Part shown: positions 43,693 through 57,500 of the stretch, piece by piece
How positions within the stretch are numbered: position 1 is the stretch's first letter
Layout of the letters: every line of letters begins with the position of its first letter
NCBI RefSeq assembly: GCF_011397635.1
Contig: NC_064769.1
Location: 20,229,207 to 20,293,206 of the forward strand
Length of the DNA: 64,000 bases
Direction of reading: 5' to 3'
Source: Epinephelus fuscoguttatus
Taxonomy: Eukaryota; Chordata; Actinopteri; Perciformes; Serranidae
Notes under the pieces: model-generated
Databases searched by the model: none
Seen by the model: the letters and a program-made list of their open reading frames with translations, nothing else
What the model was told of the DNA's origin: nothing
Made by a program: the position numbers and the translations under genes

Positions 43693-45869
43693 ACAGCACA
43701 TGTGGAAAGTGACAATAGTTGAGTGAAGAAATAAAAAAAGAAAGCTTGACGGAGAAGTTTAAATGCCGATGACAATCATAGCCTGATTGGGTGGGCGTGA
43801 TTGTCAGATTGTTGATTGGGAAAAGTTAAAGAAGTCTGATTCAAACATTGACAAGGTGTGGGTGGGCGGGGGTTTCAGACACTACTCCATCATTTGACAG
43901 CTGAAGCACTGACACGTTTAAGGAATAGTTTGATGCTTATTCACCTTACGGTGTAGAGTTGGATGAGAAGATCGATACCAGCTGTCTGATAAATATGAAA
44001 CTACAGCCAGCAGTCAGTGATCATAGCTTAGCCTCCTAGCTTGAGCAAGGCCCTAAACCCACAGCTGCTCCAGTGTTGCTCTGCGGCAAACAGATCAGTC
44101 CATTGTTGTACTACAGGCCATTTCCAGATGTAAATGTGGGTGACTGTTTGAGTGGGAACATGATGTTCCTAAAAATGAAAACACTGTTCTCAGTATTTCT
44201 ATTCTGGATTAATAACAGTTTATTAAATTACTCCATATGACCTACTTTTCCCCATGTTAGAGCCACTTGCCTCTATACTGTCTCTATAGGTGCTATCAGC
44301 TAATACTTTCAGTTGTAGCACTATTTGTGTCCGTATGTGATTCTTATACTGGCTCATTCGCAGACATAAGAACAAAATCTGAAGAAATAAGAATGTAGAG
44401 TTCGTCTAAGGAAATATCATAAGCCCCCACTTCCCCAAACAACTCCCGCAGGAACTGTTAAGAAAATGGCATGCAGCACTCCAATATTATTTGCAGTCAT
44501 ATGCCCCGAGTGTCTGGATATGGGACACTGATGATTGATCTGTTATGAGGTCACAAGGGATCTGATTTGTTGTCTATAGACTTCTAGTACTTTGTTTTTA
44601 AAGATGCATAATAGCTCACTCTGGTAATAAATCTCTTGTATGTTATGGACAAAAGTCTTCCCATGTAAACCAAATTTTTGGCTTTGAAATCACTCGCTGT
44701 TGTAAAACTTTGTGATTTGAGAAACTGTAAAGTCTTTGTAAGCACTTGCTGTGGTTTAGCAGCCATGATGTGGTCAATTGTGTAGATGCTTGAAAGAATT
44801 TCCTGGTTTGCTCGACTGAGGAAAACGCAAAACCTTGGATTAAGTTTCCCCAAGCTATGCATTATATCTGGTGTTCATGGCAGGGCGGTGATTTGACTGG
44901 GCTGCTGCAGAGGACTTAGATTTATCAGGAGAGGAGCGTGGGGTCACCAGCCTGCCACCACATGCAGTAATGCAGATATCAGGTATCACCACAGCCTCAT
45001 CTTGTTTGTTGCTCAGAGCAGACTAATTATGACCTTATAGAAAATGACTGTGAGATGCATGTGATGAGTGTTGCACGTTGTCAGCAAGGCTCCAACACAG
45101 ACAGGACAGGGTGGAGGGGGGTTTGCAGGAGATGGTTTCCCAGAAAAAAAATTAAACTGTTGCAGGGCCATCAAAGAGTCATGTTTAGGTTTCTGAGATC
45201 CTCCTATGAGAAAGTGGAGTGCAGAGACTTCTGGCAGAGTGTGTTGCAATTTAGTTGGGAGTTCATCCAACAGTCAGGGAAAAAAGCTATTTATCATGTC
45301 ATTCTGTTGATCTGGCAAAGAAAGAAGAAATGAGGACAATATACAGTAGTTTCTAGGGAATTGGTTGTGGTATTCATGTGAAATTCATCCTGACTGAGAA
45401 GGAAGAAAGTCTGCATCTGTCTGTTTTCATCTGCTATGGTTTGAAAAGTGCATCTGTTTGTGAGGAGGAAAAAAACTTTCACTTCTTGTTAGTGACACAC
45501 GTTAACTGGTAATAACCACTTCTCACTGGGCCAGACTGAGCAGTTATCAAACACACTTGGCTGGGCATGATCACACATCACGTATCCATCCAGTGGTTAT
45601 ATGAGCAGCAGCACCAGACTTGTATAACAGATTCAGAAACTCCAAATGCTGAACTCCTCCTCCTCATCATCTCACTGGGCGCATCTGCAGGCTGCAGGAG
45701 CAGAGCGATATGAGTTTACACGGATACATTTAAACTAAGCTTTTCCTCTCTGCTCACTGAATATCCCTCAAAAAGAGATGAGGGATTTTTGAATTAAAGG
45801 CGAGTAGCAACTCCGGCTCAGTTGAAATACTCGCTTTGTCACATTCAATCTAATTGAATTGAGATCACA

Positions 45870-48800
45870 ATGGGATTACGCATATTTGGCACGCCACTTT
45901 ACGCATATGCGTGCGTCTATTTTTTTGTTTTCATCCTGCAAGCTGTCCGGTCTCAAACCAATCCGGGGACTCAGCAAGGAGACAACCAAAGAGCGGCTCT
46001 CCGACAGACGCTACAGTGGTCTCACAACGGCAAGGTCTTTAGCATATTGAGCCAGGGGTCGGAGTACCAGCCACCGAGGCGGAGGGGCGCACCTCAGGAG
46101 CAAGTGCAGGCGCGACCTGTCACCATCATTCGTGATGCGAGCGTGAGACAACCGGACACTCCGAGCCAGCCGGCGGCCCAGCAGCAGCAGCCTCCCCGGC
46201 CAGCATCCAACCCTCACAGCCCCCGCGGGCTCCCGCCTCCGCTCCAGAGGCTCCTGAGAGGGCAAGAGAACCGCCAGCATCCCCATGACCGCCCCGCTGA
46301 GCGCACGGAGACGCAGAGGAGAAGCAATGACACCGAGCAGAAGCTCACTGTCAGCCCACCTCCGCCCCGGAGAGAAGACATGATGGTCGGTGATGACCCC
46401 TACGACCCCTACAAGTCCATCGACAGCGATAATCCGTATTACAATCATTATGACGTCTACGAGAGGCCGAGGTCGAGATCAAGATCGAGGCCCGGATATG
46501 GAACAAGCTATCATCAGTACGGTAAGAGTGGAGAAAGTGTTCTCAAGACTACACTAACCAGATAGATATGACCCTTTAAGTGGAGTTGTTTCAACTCTGG
46601 GGGGACACACATATTTGAGTGAAATTTTTGAGTATCAAACACTTAATTTCCTGCGTTCTGTTAACTTTTACGCACCAATTTGTGTCTTTTCTGCACCAAT
46701 TTATGGTGTCTAATTTGGTCAAAATAAAAGTCCTCTGCTACTTTAATGTTCATGCACTAAATAGTGAGGTGAGGACATGCCCCCCGTGCCCCCCCTGAAA
46801 TATACACCTATGCTAAAATGCTTCCAGTGTGTCAGTCAGTTAGTGTTGTCTCATTTTAATTTTCTGCATCTATTTGGCATCTGTTAAAGTATTAGTTTGA
46901 GAATGACCCATATTCATTTACTGACCTGGTTTATGTACCACATATTTATTATAATGCTGTATTGTTGTTATAGGTCTGCCCGATCTCGTACCTGATCCCT
47001 ACTATATTCAAGCCTCTGCTTATGCCCAGAGAGTCCCAATGTACAACCTGAGATGTGCTGCTGAGGAGAACTGTTTGTCAAGGTAGACTCACGTCAGAAC
47101 TTATCCACAGTGAAAGAGAGAAAAAAAAAAGATGGGGTTTACATCCAAGTCTGAGTGTGATTCAGAGAGCTTTGAGCCATAACAACCACCTAAAGTGTTT
47201 GTGGGTGAGGGCTGCCCAGTGGAACCATCAGATGAGGTCAAATTAACCGAATCCTGCCACTGATGGTGGAGACGGGGTGGAGTGGAAGTTTAATCATAGT
47301 TTGCCCCGAGGAGAGAAAGCCCGAATGGTAAACACATTATCGAAAACTAACCCAAACAACCACGTGCCTCCAAACTATTTTTCCAGCCTCCATATACACA
47401 TAGACTGCCTTCACTCAGACACAGAGAATCTGCTCCACTCAGACGGGGGGGGGGATCGAGCAGGAAAAACAATCTTAGTGATGTAATTGTGTCCACATAT
47501 GACCTGTGTCTTTTTTTCCTGCTAACTTATGCTCTTCCTTTTCTTCATGTCGTCAGCTCGGCTTATTCAGCCAGAGACTATGACACCCGTATGCTGCTGA
47601 GGTTTCCTCAGAGAGTCAAGAACCAGGGGACGGCGGACTTCCTCCCCAGCAGGCCACGTTACTCCTGGGAGTGGCACAGCTGTCATCAGTGAGTATAATG
47701 TCATGTCAGTGCTTTCCACCTCATCATCACACACAGAAAGAGAAAGTCTCTGAGACTTGTGGCTGCTCTCATGTGTCATTTGTTCTCATTGGCCAACATG
47801 CTGACATCAATTGTCTGAATCAGATACAGATCAAAAACATTCAAATGTTACCTTACTCATTTGTTTTTAAAGGTCCAGTGTGTAGGATTTAGTAGCATCT
47901 AGTGGTGAGGTTGTAGAATGTAAACCTCTCCCACATGCCAAGCGTGTAGGACAGGAGAATGCAACCTGCGGCTACAGCTCTTAAGCTCTTCTCCAGTGGC
48001 TTTGACAAAAATACATGGAAATGAATCAGTTCAACATTTTAATTTTCATTTATCATTGTTGTAAGCCTAAAGTGATTCTTACATTCTTCAAGTGTAAAAA
48101 TGTGTAGTCTTTACACCAAATAAACAAACACTTGTAACATTTTGTAAACTAAAACATGTGTCGTAAATCAATGGCCTGGCACTTTAACCTCTCCATTTCT
48201 GGGCTAGCTATGGATTCCAAAAAGTCTCGCCATAGCTGCAAAGCTGAGGTACCAAATAATCATAAATTGTCCAGTGGCCCAGTCTACCATGTGGTAAAAT
48301 AAATTAATGAATGCTCATTTAGACCTATCAATAATGTTTATAGGCTAAGTTAGATTGGCAGTTCAATCCCCGGCTCTTCCAGACTGCATTTCGAAGTATC
48401 CTTGAGGAATATACTGAACCCAAAATCGCTGTTCCTTCGGTGTGTGTGTGTTAAAACAAACTGAGTAGCAGGTGGCACCCTGCCTCAGCCACTAGTGCAA
48501 AAAAAAAAAAAAAAAAAAAGCACCTTGAGTGGTTGGAAGACATTTACCATTTACCAGGTTGCTGACCGTGGTGTAGAAGAACCACAGTGGCCGACCTGAA
48601 AATGTAAATGGCCCTGTCTAGAACCAGCGCTTCATTTTTTCGTTCTGGGCTATTGTAAAACAACATGGTGGACTCCGTGGCAGAGGCAGGCCCCAGGAAG
48701 TGCACCAGACCTTCAAGCTAATTTGGCATAGTAGCCAAACTGTGTAATTACAACCTCCAGGTCCATCACATGATGCCATTGGAACTTTTCCCTATAGACT

Positions 48801-51800
48801 TACATAGGGAAAGGGATGTTTGTAAATCAGTAGTTAATTCTTTCTGAGCATCGTAACCCCCACGAGATGACTCGTTTCTCTATTGGGATTTGATTCATTC
48901 TGTCTGTAAACATTTTAAAGGTTTAGAAGAGCTGCAAGATTTAATCATTTTATCCCTATTCAAGTAAGCAGGGCGCTAAACCGGAAGTAGCTAGTTAACT
49001 ACTCGGCTGGCGAATTCTCTTGATGCAGGAGATCCGGGTAATTGTACACTTAAGAAGTGAAACTTTTTTGGCTTCATTCACTACTGAGCAGCTTCCATAG
49101 CCCTGCCTCCAACAGCTTATTCAAAGGTTAGAAAAACACGATTCTTATTTTCAGGTGTTTATGCACTAATGAAAGCATAGGTATGAATATTATATACCAT
49201 TTCTCCCCCTAAACCCCACACACTGGACCTTTAAGAGTTTAAATTGCAGATGGAATATTTTCTTCACACATTGTCACTCTGTAGTTGTTTTGTACATCAT
49301 TTACAAATATAAGCAACCACTTCTTTCTAGCAGTTTTCTTCACTACATCATTTGTCTTCTCCAGCCTGTAGTTGTGGTATGGCACCCCCTGTTGAACCAC
49401 AGTTGTGTTACTTTTGGCTGTTTTATAGTTTTGTTGGCTCTTTTATTGCGTTGCAGGGATTTGGGTATCAGGAATGACATCTTAAAATGAGTTTTAATTG
49501 CATCGTCAGGCTTTTAAATATGTCATTTTCTACTTTTGCAAACTCGACATAAAGGCAGTGAAATGGGCTGTGACTGTGACTGAACTGTGTGTGACCTTTG
49601 CATTCAGTTAATTTATAGCTGCGAAGCCAGACGTTGTAAAAGAAAGTTCTGTGATGGAGATAATGAGCCAAAAAGGAAAACTGCTGGTATGGTTGTCCCT
49701 TTATTGAGCACATGGAAAAGTGCCTAGTTTTCCTTGATTCTGCAGAAACTACCTCAGTCCATAGTTATGTTGTGAAACAACCAGTTCACTGTGCAAATCC
49801 TCAAGATGGAGCACACATGGCAGAGATCCAATAAACTGTTGATGTAGACTGTATAGAAATTTTGTCAGTGTTTTTAAAGTCGACTTATGTTAAAATCCAG
49901 ACTGTTTTTCTCTCATTAAACAAACTAAGATAATGGAGTTACAGCAGAATCAGATCCACTGTTGCTCTACATGAACATGATGAATTAAATTAACACCTGA
50001 GATGTTTGCAGTCACAGCAACTTGTAGCCTGGAACTTGTCAACATTTAAAAATTAATCTGTAATTATGTAAATGTGGCTCAGGAGCAAAAATGGTCCCTG
50101 GTGAGACTGAACGTGACAAACAGCACATGGTTGTTTTACTGATGTTGAACTCACTCAGTTCAGTTTATAAACGCCTGCAGCTGTTGAACACTGTCGCTGC
50201 TGATCCACAGGCACTTCCACAGCATGGATGAGTTCAGCCACTACGAGCTGCTGGATGCCTCCACTCACCACTCGGTGGCCGAGGGCCACAAGGTCAGCTT
50301 CTGCCTGGAGGACACTTCCTGTGACTACGGCTACTACAGGCGATATGCCTGCACCTCACATACACAGGTCTCAAACATACCTATTTAAAATATAACTGTT
50401 GAAATGTTATTATTAACTTTAAAAGAGCTATAATGGACATTCAGAGTGTTTCTGTGACTTAGAGTCTGGGCTGGGATTGTCTTCACACGGCTCTAAAGAT
50501 TGATGATGCCTCTCCACTTCCTCCCAGTGTACAAAAATGAAGCCAAAATACCTCAGATGCGAGCGCTGCCATCTTGCACTTTTGGAGCCAGAGTCTGCAC
50601 AGTAGAAAGCTGGAGCTGTAGTATCGAGTTTCTATACACCAGCGCCATTGATCACGAGCACACCAGTGACACACACGGCTGTCAATCATGATGTCGAATT
50701 CCTTTTTATAGCATCAAATAACTTATTAAAACCAAACATATCAGAAAAAACACCTGGCCTGCCTTCAGTGACAAAAACCATCTTCTGGAAAAAAAGTTCT
50801 TTGATGTGTATTTTGATTTTTTATTTCAGCTCATGTCCCATCCGATAACACTGAGGGGGCGGGTTTTACGATCTATACTGCAGTCAGCCACGAGGAGAGA
50901 ATGAGAGGTTTTAGCATCACTTTTGGGGAACTTTCATGCCGTCCATCTTTATATACAGTCACAGTCAAGGCAGCAATACATGTGCAGCTCCTGAGTCCAA
51001 GACAGATTTCCCCACAGGGACGTATCGCATCATACAACAAAGTACAGAGAAGCGCGGATTACAACACACACAGAGGAAGCATGACTTCATTCTTTTCACA
51101 GGACGCCATCACTCCACTATACCTTTAAATTGCAAATAGTAGTTTGCTACTGTATTAATGCTCTGAATGTCATGTGGAGCTCCTTTAAAGCTGCTCTTAT
51201 CAACAGCTAAAACCTCGGATAAACCAATTGTACACTTCCTGCTCAGCACCAAACGGCAGACAGACAACACCAGCGATTACCTTGTGGACACAGTGAAGAA
51301 TATAGCAGCTAAGGAGATGGATATTTTCCTCAGGAGTTGGTGGAGACCAAATACAGAGCTAAAAGAGAGCGCACATTTTTATTATATTTATCATGTGGCC
51401 AGAGACATAACTCCAAATGAACAATAATGCTGCTTTGTGTCAGCTGGATGTGTAAATAAGCAACTTTTTGCTAGCAAGACTGCCACATCAACTATATAAA
51501 GTTATCATACGTCAGTCTGCTGTTTACAGGTTGCTTTGGGCTGCCCCCAAGTGGCCAAAGGAAGGAAGCTCAACAGGCAATTAGCTGCTGTAAATAAACA
51601 TGATGCACAGAAACATCGAAATAACACAGTGACATAACCCAAACGATGGCTCTGCTCTCGTCAGCTGTCACAATAGTGGGATAGTGAGCCAGCATGCACA
51701 ATACAAGGACCATTTCATTATTTATATGTGTGCTTTTCCTATCGTGACATGTCAAATTGTCTTCAGTAAAAAAGATCTATTTGAATTATTGTGGTTGCAA

Positions 51801-52858
51801 AATAAAAGCCAGTTCACATCAAGACATATAGCTATAACAATACTAAAAACTGCAGTGATACCCTGCTGCGCATTCACACTTTAATGGTTTAGTGTCATTT
51901 GGGTTTAGATCAGATTAGAGGGTAATGACTTCTAATGACTCGTTTCTCATTAAATGACTTGGTTGTAGGATTTTGCTTTATACATTCCTTAAAATGGAAA
52001 AGAGAGTAACTTAGAAAAACAAGCACTCTATTTGTGAAGCAGCCGCCCTTTAGAGAACAACTTCAGTATTTCCTTTTTGCACAAGCCAGTGGTGATTAAA
52101 TGATTTCCTGTAAGATGATCCCACCTGTCTGGACGTCTGTGATCAGTTCTGCTGCACATGATTTATTTTTTCCATCCTGTTCTTTTCTTTATTTTGACTG
52201 GCTGATTTCTGTCTTTCTTCGTCTCTGTTTGTCTCATTTTTTTTTATCACAAGTGTTATATACTTACCGTTAGATATCAGACTGTACTACTTTGTTACAG
52301 ATACTGCTCTGTATGTTAAAGGGAATTATTTGTTTGTTTATATAATATGTTCATGTGGATGGTGTCCAATGTGCAGGGTCTGAGCCCAGGATGTTATGAT
52401 ACCTACAACGCAGACATCGACTGCCAGTGGATCGACATCACAGATGTGAAACCTGGAAACTATATCCTCAAGGTCTGTCCAAAAAACCAGATGACATTTA
52501 TCTCCCTCGTGAGACACTAAACCCCTTTAAAGAATTGCACCTGGTGTGGAGTCACCTTGTATCCATGAGTGTATGTTGTTTATTTATCTTTGCTGCAATG
52601 TTATTGATTCTTATATATCAGCCACATATATTTTTGTTCTCACAGGTCAGTGTAAATCCACACTATCACGTCCCAGAGTCAGACTACAGCAACAACAACG
52701 TGCGCTGTGACGTTCGCTACACTGGCAACTACGCCTACGTGTCAGGATGTCACATGTCATCGTGAGTGTCATGTCTCCAGTGACAAATATCTCTTTGATA
52801 TTTCTTGCATCCTCCGTAAATCATCATGATATTTTTATTCTCTTTTTTCAGGTATTAA
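45870..52858 (+). CDS. lox: Protein-lysine 6-oxidase (lysyl oxidase)
   Basis: A secreted copper amine oxidase that deaminates lysines in collagen and elastin to start cross-linking of extracellular matrix. Seven coding exons: 45870-46521, 46974-47082, 47557-47688, 50211-50367, 52377-52472, 52646-52761 and 52852-52858; 422 residues (human 417). Order: signal peptide (about 1-28), arginine/glutamine/proline-rich propeptide with [23 protein letters not shown]1-type cleavage site MVGD at Gly174-Asp175, tyrosine-rich DPYDPYK, and the catalytic domain. Copper-binding histidines are in [13 protein letters not shown]. The LTQ cofactor residues are Lys in [11 protein letters not shown] and Tyr in [13 protein letters not shown]. 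The final exon adds only Ser-Tyr-stop, as in human LOX. The propeptide and catalytic domain are intact; the class is LOX itself rather than LOXL1-4. The paralogue (loxa/loxb) is not assigned. Confidence 0.95.
47867..49234. mobile_element. piggyBac-like miniature transposon in lox intron 3
   Basis: TTAA stands at both ends (47867-47870, 49231-49234), followed by inverted repeats AGGTCCAGTGTGTAGGATTT (left) and AAACCCCACACACTGGACCT (right). A TTAA duplication is the piggyBac signature, though the family is not proven. A partial SINE (about 48350-48560) with an A19 tract lies inside. No transposase. Confidence 0.6.
48350..48560 (+). mobile_element. Degenerate SINE fragment inside the lox intron element
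   Basis: CAGTTCAATCCCCGGCTCTT resembles a SINE B-box region. The tail AAGCACCTTGAGTGGTTGGA then AGAC, ending TTTACCATTTACC, matches the family at 22662. Separated by a poly-A run at about 48500-48519. Confidence 0.5.
50368..52376 (+). other. lox intron 4
   Basis: A 2-kb intron. Part of it (about 50480-51560) looks repeat-derived, but I could not delimit ends or family. No coding exon: exons 4 and 5 join CTSHTQ to GLSPGCYD as in human LOX. Confidence 0.45.
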
Positions 52859-53240
52859 GAGATAACGGTCATTCGCAGCAGCTCAGTGGAGATGCTCTGT
52901 AAATGACAATGCAGAGGACTGCATACAAAAGCATATAAACCACCATGAAATAAATGTTAGACGTTCATTTTATTATTTAAAATACTCCCAATTTAGAAAG
53001 AAAAAGACAAGAAAGAACAAAAAAAGACTCATCTGACGTCATAGTGCCAGATAATGTTGAATTCTTCTTTGCTTGTGTTGTAAAGCAGCTTTCCTCCTTT
53101 CTGATAAATATATTCTTATCTCATCTTTTCTTACAAGCATTTTTCATTTCTGAGTTTTTTCTATTGCGTTGTACTGTATGCTTGCATTTAATACCACTTG
53201 TAAGATAGTTAAAGAATAAAATCCTTGAAATTTAGAAGCT
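52859..53240 (+). other. lox: lox 3'UTR
   Basis: AT-rich DNA after the stop with AATAAA at 53215-53220 as the likely polyadenylation signal. Confidence 0.6.
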
Positions 53241-54500
53241 TAGAATACCAAGCTACAAAGGATAACAATTCAATATCGATTATATCACGATTTTAAAATG
53301 AAAAAGCTGTAAAGGAAAATGTATTTGTTATATTTATATACAATGAAAGAAACTCTTTTTACTTCAAAGTTTTTGTTGAAACTGAGTTGAATAAAACTTT
53401 GTGAAAGTGTATCACCTTTTTAGACTGAGCCGTTTGAAGTGACTTCCCCATCTTCCCTTTGTTTCTGACCTTTATAACACACACACTGAGAATCACAAAC
53501 AGACAAACATGGTGTAAAAGAAAGGTAAACACAAAAGGTTGAACGTAGGGCTGCAAACTAATGATTTTCTTTACAGTTTTGGATTTTTTTCATGAATCCA
53601 TTAATTGTTTGGTCGATAAAATGTTATAATGATAAAGTGTTTTAATTCTACATACTTGATTTAATTTTATTTTATTTTATTTTGGGGAAAGAATGACCTG
53701 ATTCCTGTAAAATGTATACATAATATTCCAAAGATACATGCTGATTTTTAAAGATTATTCCATAAGTAAGTACTGCAGTGATTTCCATAGACTATTTTGT
53801 TTAAATTAAGTCATTGAACTTGTGAAGAGAACAGAGACAGAAATATTCTGCTCAATGGTGTGATCCTTTGTTAGAGTAAAAATAATAATAATAGAGGCAG
53901 CGGGCATATGACTGACTGGTGACATTAACAGTGTCATTAAACGTAACATTATAAAATAAAAAAAGGACATTTTGAAATAAATGATATTCAGCTTCAGCAA
54001 AAATATTTTATTATGAAGGAATGATGATGTAATATGTTATTATAATTAATAAGTGGAATATTTTATTTTTTTTAATTGTATGCTTATATTTTACGCATTT
54101 AATTAATTAAATTAATTATTATCTGATTTATTTTGTTACTCAATATTCAACACTTTTGTGCTGAATGCTCCATGATTTGGAGAATTATTATCATTATTAT
54201 TAATAATGATGTAGTAGTAGAAGTAATAATAATCATTATTATTATTAGAAATAATTGATTAATATTTATTCATTTATTTTTATTTATGTTTTATTATTAC
54301 CTGGTGACGTGCAGCACACTCCGGTCCAGCAGGGGGCGCCACTGAGTCTTTGTCCATGTTGTTTAAATTCAGTGATTTTATCAGGTTGTTGGGAGAAACT
54401 GGAGTCCACCACCACCACCAGCAGTGTGTGTGTCTATGAGAGTGTGTGTGAGCCTCAGGACCAGATATTACTGACTAACCTGTGTGTTTGTCACGTTAAC
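53241..54500. other. Intergenic DNA, lox to snx24
   Basis: Very AT-rich. A fragment of the fish repeat GGGCTGCAAACTAATGATTT lies near 53549-53640. A TTTTA pentamer run is near 53665-53685 and ATT/AAT triplet-rich DNA near 54180-54250. The snx24 first exon and 5'UTR start somewhere near 54300-54500. Confidence 0.5.
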
Positions 54501-57500
54501 ATGCATCACCCGGTCCGAGTGTCGATCCCGTCGTTTCGGTCAGAAAACAACTCGATCGAGAAAGGATACACGGTAAGCTGCTCCATAATAACCTCTGTGT
54601 GTCGGTGTGAGTCAGTGTGTGTGTACCTGTGTGTGTCGTCTGCTCTGCTGCTGTTAGCAGTTTCTCATTTTAACTCCCATATCATTTATGGAGCCTTAAA
54701 ATTATAAAGTATCTTCCGTTTAACATCAAACTGCGTTAGTGTCGCTGTTATTCACAGCACTGAATTCACCCTGTGTTGGAAACACTGGAAACACCTCACT
54801 GATCAAAACTACTTATTAAAAACAATTTAAAGAGTAAAACATGTTATACATGAGTCTAATCAGAGCCACAGGGTAAACCAGCCCACACAGGATCCTCAGC
54901 TGTCTGACAGAAATAGGCTTGGATTTAAATGAAGCTGTCTGACATCAGACACCTAATATCAAGTCTTAATGAACCCTTTAAACTCATTTTACCTCCATAA
55001 ATTCACCATAAAGGAGCACACTAGATGTTTATAGTTTTAGTGAGGCAAAAAAATAAGACCGTTCACAATCAGAGCAGCACAAGCTGAGATATATTGACTT
55101 TACTTCTTAGTGTAAGTCAGCCTCCACACACACATGGGAGTTTACACTGCACACAGTCTGTAGGTTAGGCTCCAAAACTCCAGGTTTCAATGCAAACTTT
55201 CTGTCAATTACAAATCTTATACAACCTCTTTTCCCCCTTTATTTAAAGCACATATGTAGCATATATTGTATATAATTCTTACTCTTATTTCTACTTATGA
55301 ATATATTGTGTTGTACATTGTAGCATCATACACATAGTTTTATATTTCTAAATTTTCATACTAGTTTTATACATTTTAATGTGGCATGAGGCTCGTATTT
55401 TTATATCTTTACACTCTTTACATACTCAGCACATTAAACATATTCTATATTTTTAAATATTTTACATCCTAGTGTTAACATTGTAGCATACATACTTAAT
55501 ACTTTATACTTCTTATTTCTGCTTCTACATGAAAGCGACTGTAACGTATTACAATTTCCACTGGGGATCAATTAAGTGTTTCTGATTCTGCTTAGATGTC
55601 ATATAGGCTATACCATGAAGACATGACTGTGATGTTAATCCTCTCATCTAACTCCTGGTAAGACAGCCAATGACCGTATTTGCCAAAATGTCAAACTGTT
55701 CATTTAAATCTGTATTCCTTACATAAAAACTGCTTTGATTGAATGATAATGAAAACACTGAATATTTATACTGACACTGACAAAGAAATTTTTAATGCGA
55801 TTCGGTCGTTTCATGGATGATAACTGATCTACATGAGAGCAATAGCACGTTTATTTCTATAGCATATTTCATACACGGCGGCAGTTCAGTGAGCTTTACA
55901 TAAAGTAGAATAAAAACATAGTGCAAGTAACCTCAACTATGTTATATCTTATTCTGGAGCACCATATTGAGATAGGTGAGGCCAGTATTGACTCTAATAC
56001 TGACCTAGTGTGACTGGTGACTGGTGCATCCTTAACTTTTAGCGTCCCTGAGAGGTCAAACTGTCCAGTATTTGACAAGAAGAAAGCAACAAACACCAGG
56101 TTACCTTGTTCTGACCTCCAGGTGTGGAACCAGTGTTTTATATTAGAGTGTATTATGACTTAGTGGCAGCAGTTTGGAGAAGGTCCTGTCCTGTTTCAAC
56201 ATGACAGTGCCCCCCATGCACAAAACCAGCTCCATAAAGAACTTGGCGTCTGCTACAGAGTCGCCTTAAACTAGATTATGTCATAAGCATGGGAGATTGT
56301 AAAAACAAGATTAAGGACAGTTTGACCCCTGAATGAACACATCTGCTCACTGAATGCTGGTTATTCAGTAATGAAGCTGTAAATTGTTTGTTTGTACTAA
56401 GTGCGTTGCTCGTTTCTTGCATGTTCATGTAAAATAAAGGATCTCATATGAGTTTAATGTATGAATATATACATTTTTACAGTGATAAACCACTGGGATT
56501 TTTATAGCATTATGAAAACAGTGAATATATTTGATGTCATCAGTGTCTTTTGGACATTTTTCACCTTTTTTTTGCAGTTTCTTTCCACATTGATGAAAAC
56601 GTTTTATTGCTGAGTTGTTCCAGAATTTGTCAATAACACTGGCTCTTGGGCGATGCAGTATGCGTTAATGTTGCCAGGACAGAATTGCAGTAACCACTGC
56701 CGTCATTCAAGAGCGAATTTCCTCATTTACCTAACATTGGTGAGAAGAGCGTTGTTTTACAGAAGAATCCAGAGTGACGGAAGCAGAAGTCTCTTTAGGG
56801 ATGTGAACAGTAATCCTGACAGATCACATTTTTTTTTTACAGCAGCCAGATGTTTCCTCTTGGTAACTAGCTGACACAGGCTGTAACTGACAGCTCTGCA
56901 GTCAGCTGGTCAGTCCGCTACACGCCATGCACGGATGTACTGGGAGGGGCCGTTGTTGGCTGATGGGCTGTGGTGATAAATCATGTTTTCCTCAACTGAC
57001 TCTCAACAACAGAAGTCACCCTTTTTGCAAAGAGTAGTACCAACATTTTCCTTCTTTCCTTTCTGTCTTTCAGGTCTTCAGAATTGACGTGCTGATGAAC
57101 GGCAGACAACATTCTGTTGAGAAACGTTACAGTGAATTCCACGCTTTGCATAAAATGGTGAGCTCCAGTGAATCCCCAGAGTGCAGACAAAGTCCTCCTT
57201 ATCATGAGTCCAAATTTAATGTTCAAGTCCTTAACCTTAGCATTTAATAAGTGAAAACCTTATGATATTACAGGGTTCCCACAGTCATTAAAAAACCTGG
57301 AAAAGCCATGGAATTTCACATTAATTTTTTCCAGGCCTGGAAAAGTCATGAAATTAGTAAAAACCTTTAAACGTTTTGGTAAACTCCTGGAATTTTGTTG
57401 TGTATAATGAAATTGTTACAGTAATCTACTATACTGTAACATAACAGCACATTTATTTCCATGTCAACCTAAAATAATATGGATCGATGTGTGACAATGT

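Larger units (their letters stand above)
37311..45700. other. Gene-poor DNA between the peroxidase and lox
   Basis: No gene is recognised. It contains a nested pair of miniature elements (38102-39310), a TG microsatellite (40061-40088), repeat fragments near 42000-42330 and 42957-43260, a high-copy fish repeat (43436-43692) and a fragment of the GAATAGTTTGATGCTTATTC family near 43920-44040. An open frame at 40689-41126 was not convincing. Confidence 0.5.

Noticed and set aside
46011-46448. 145-residue minus-strand open frame in lox exon 1
   Set aside because: It is the antisense shadow of the GC-rich lox propeptide coding sequence.
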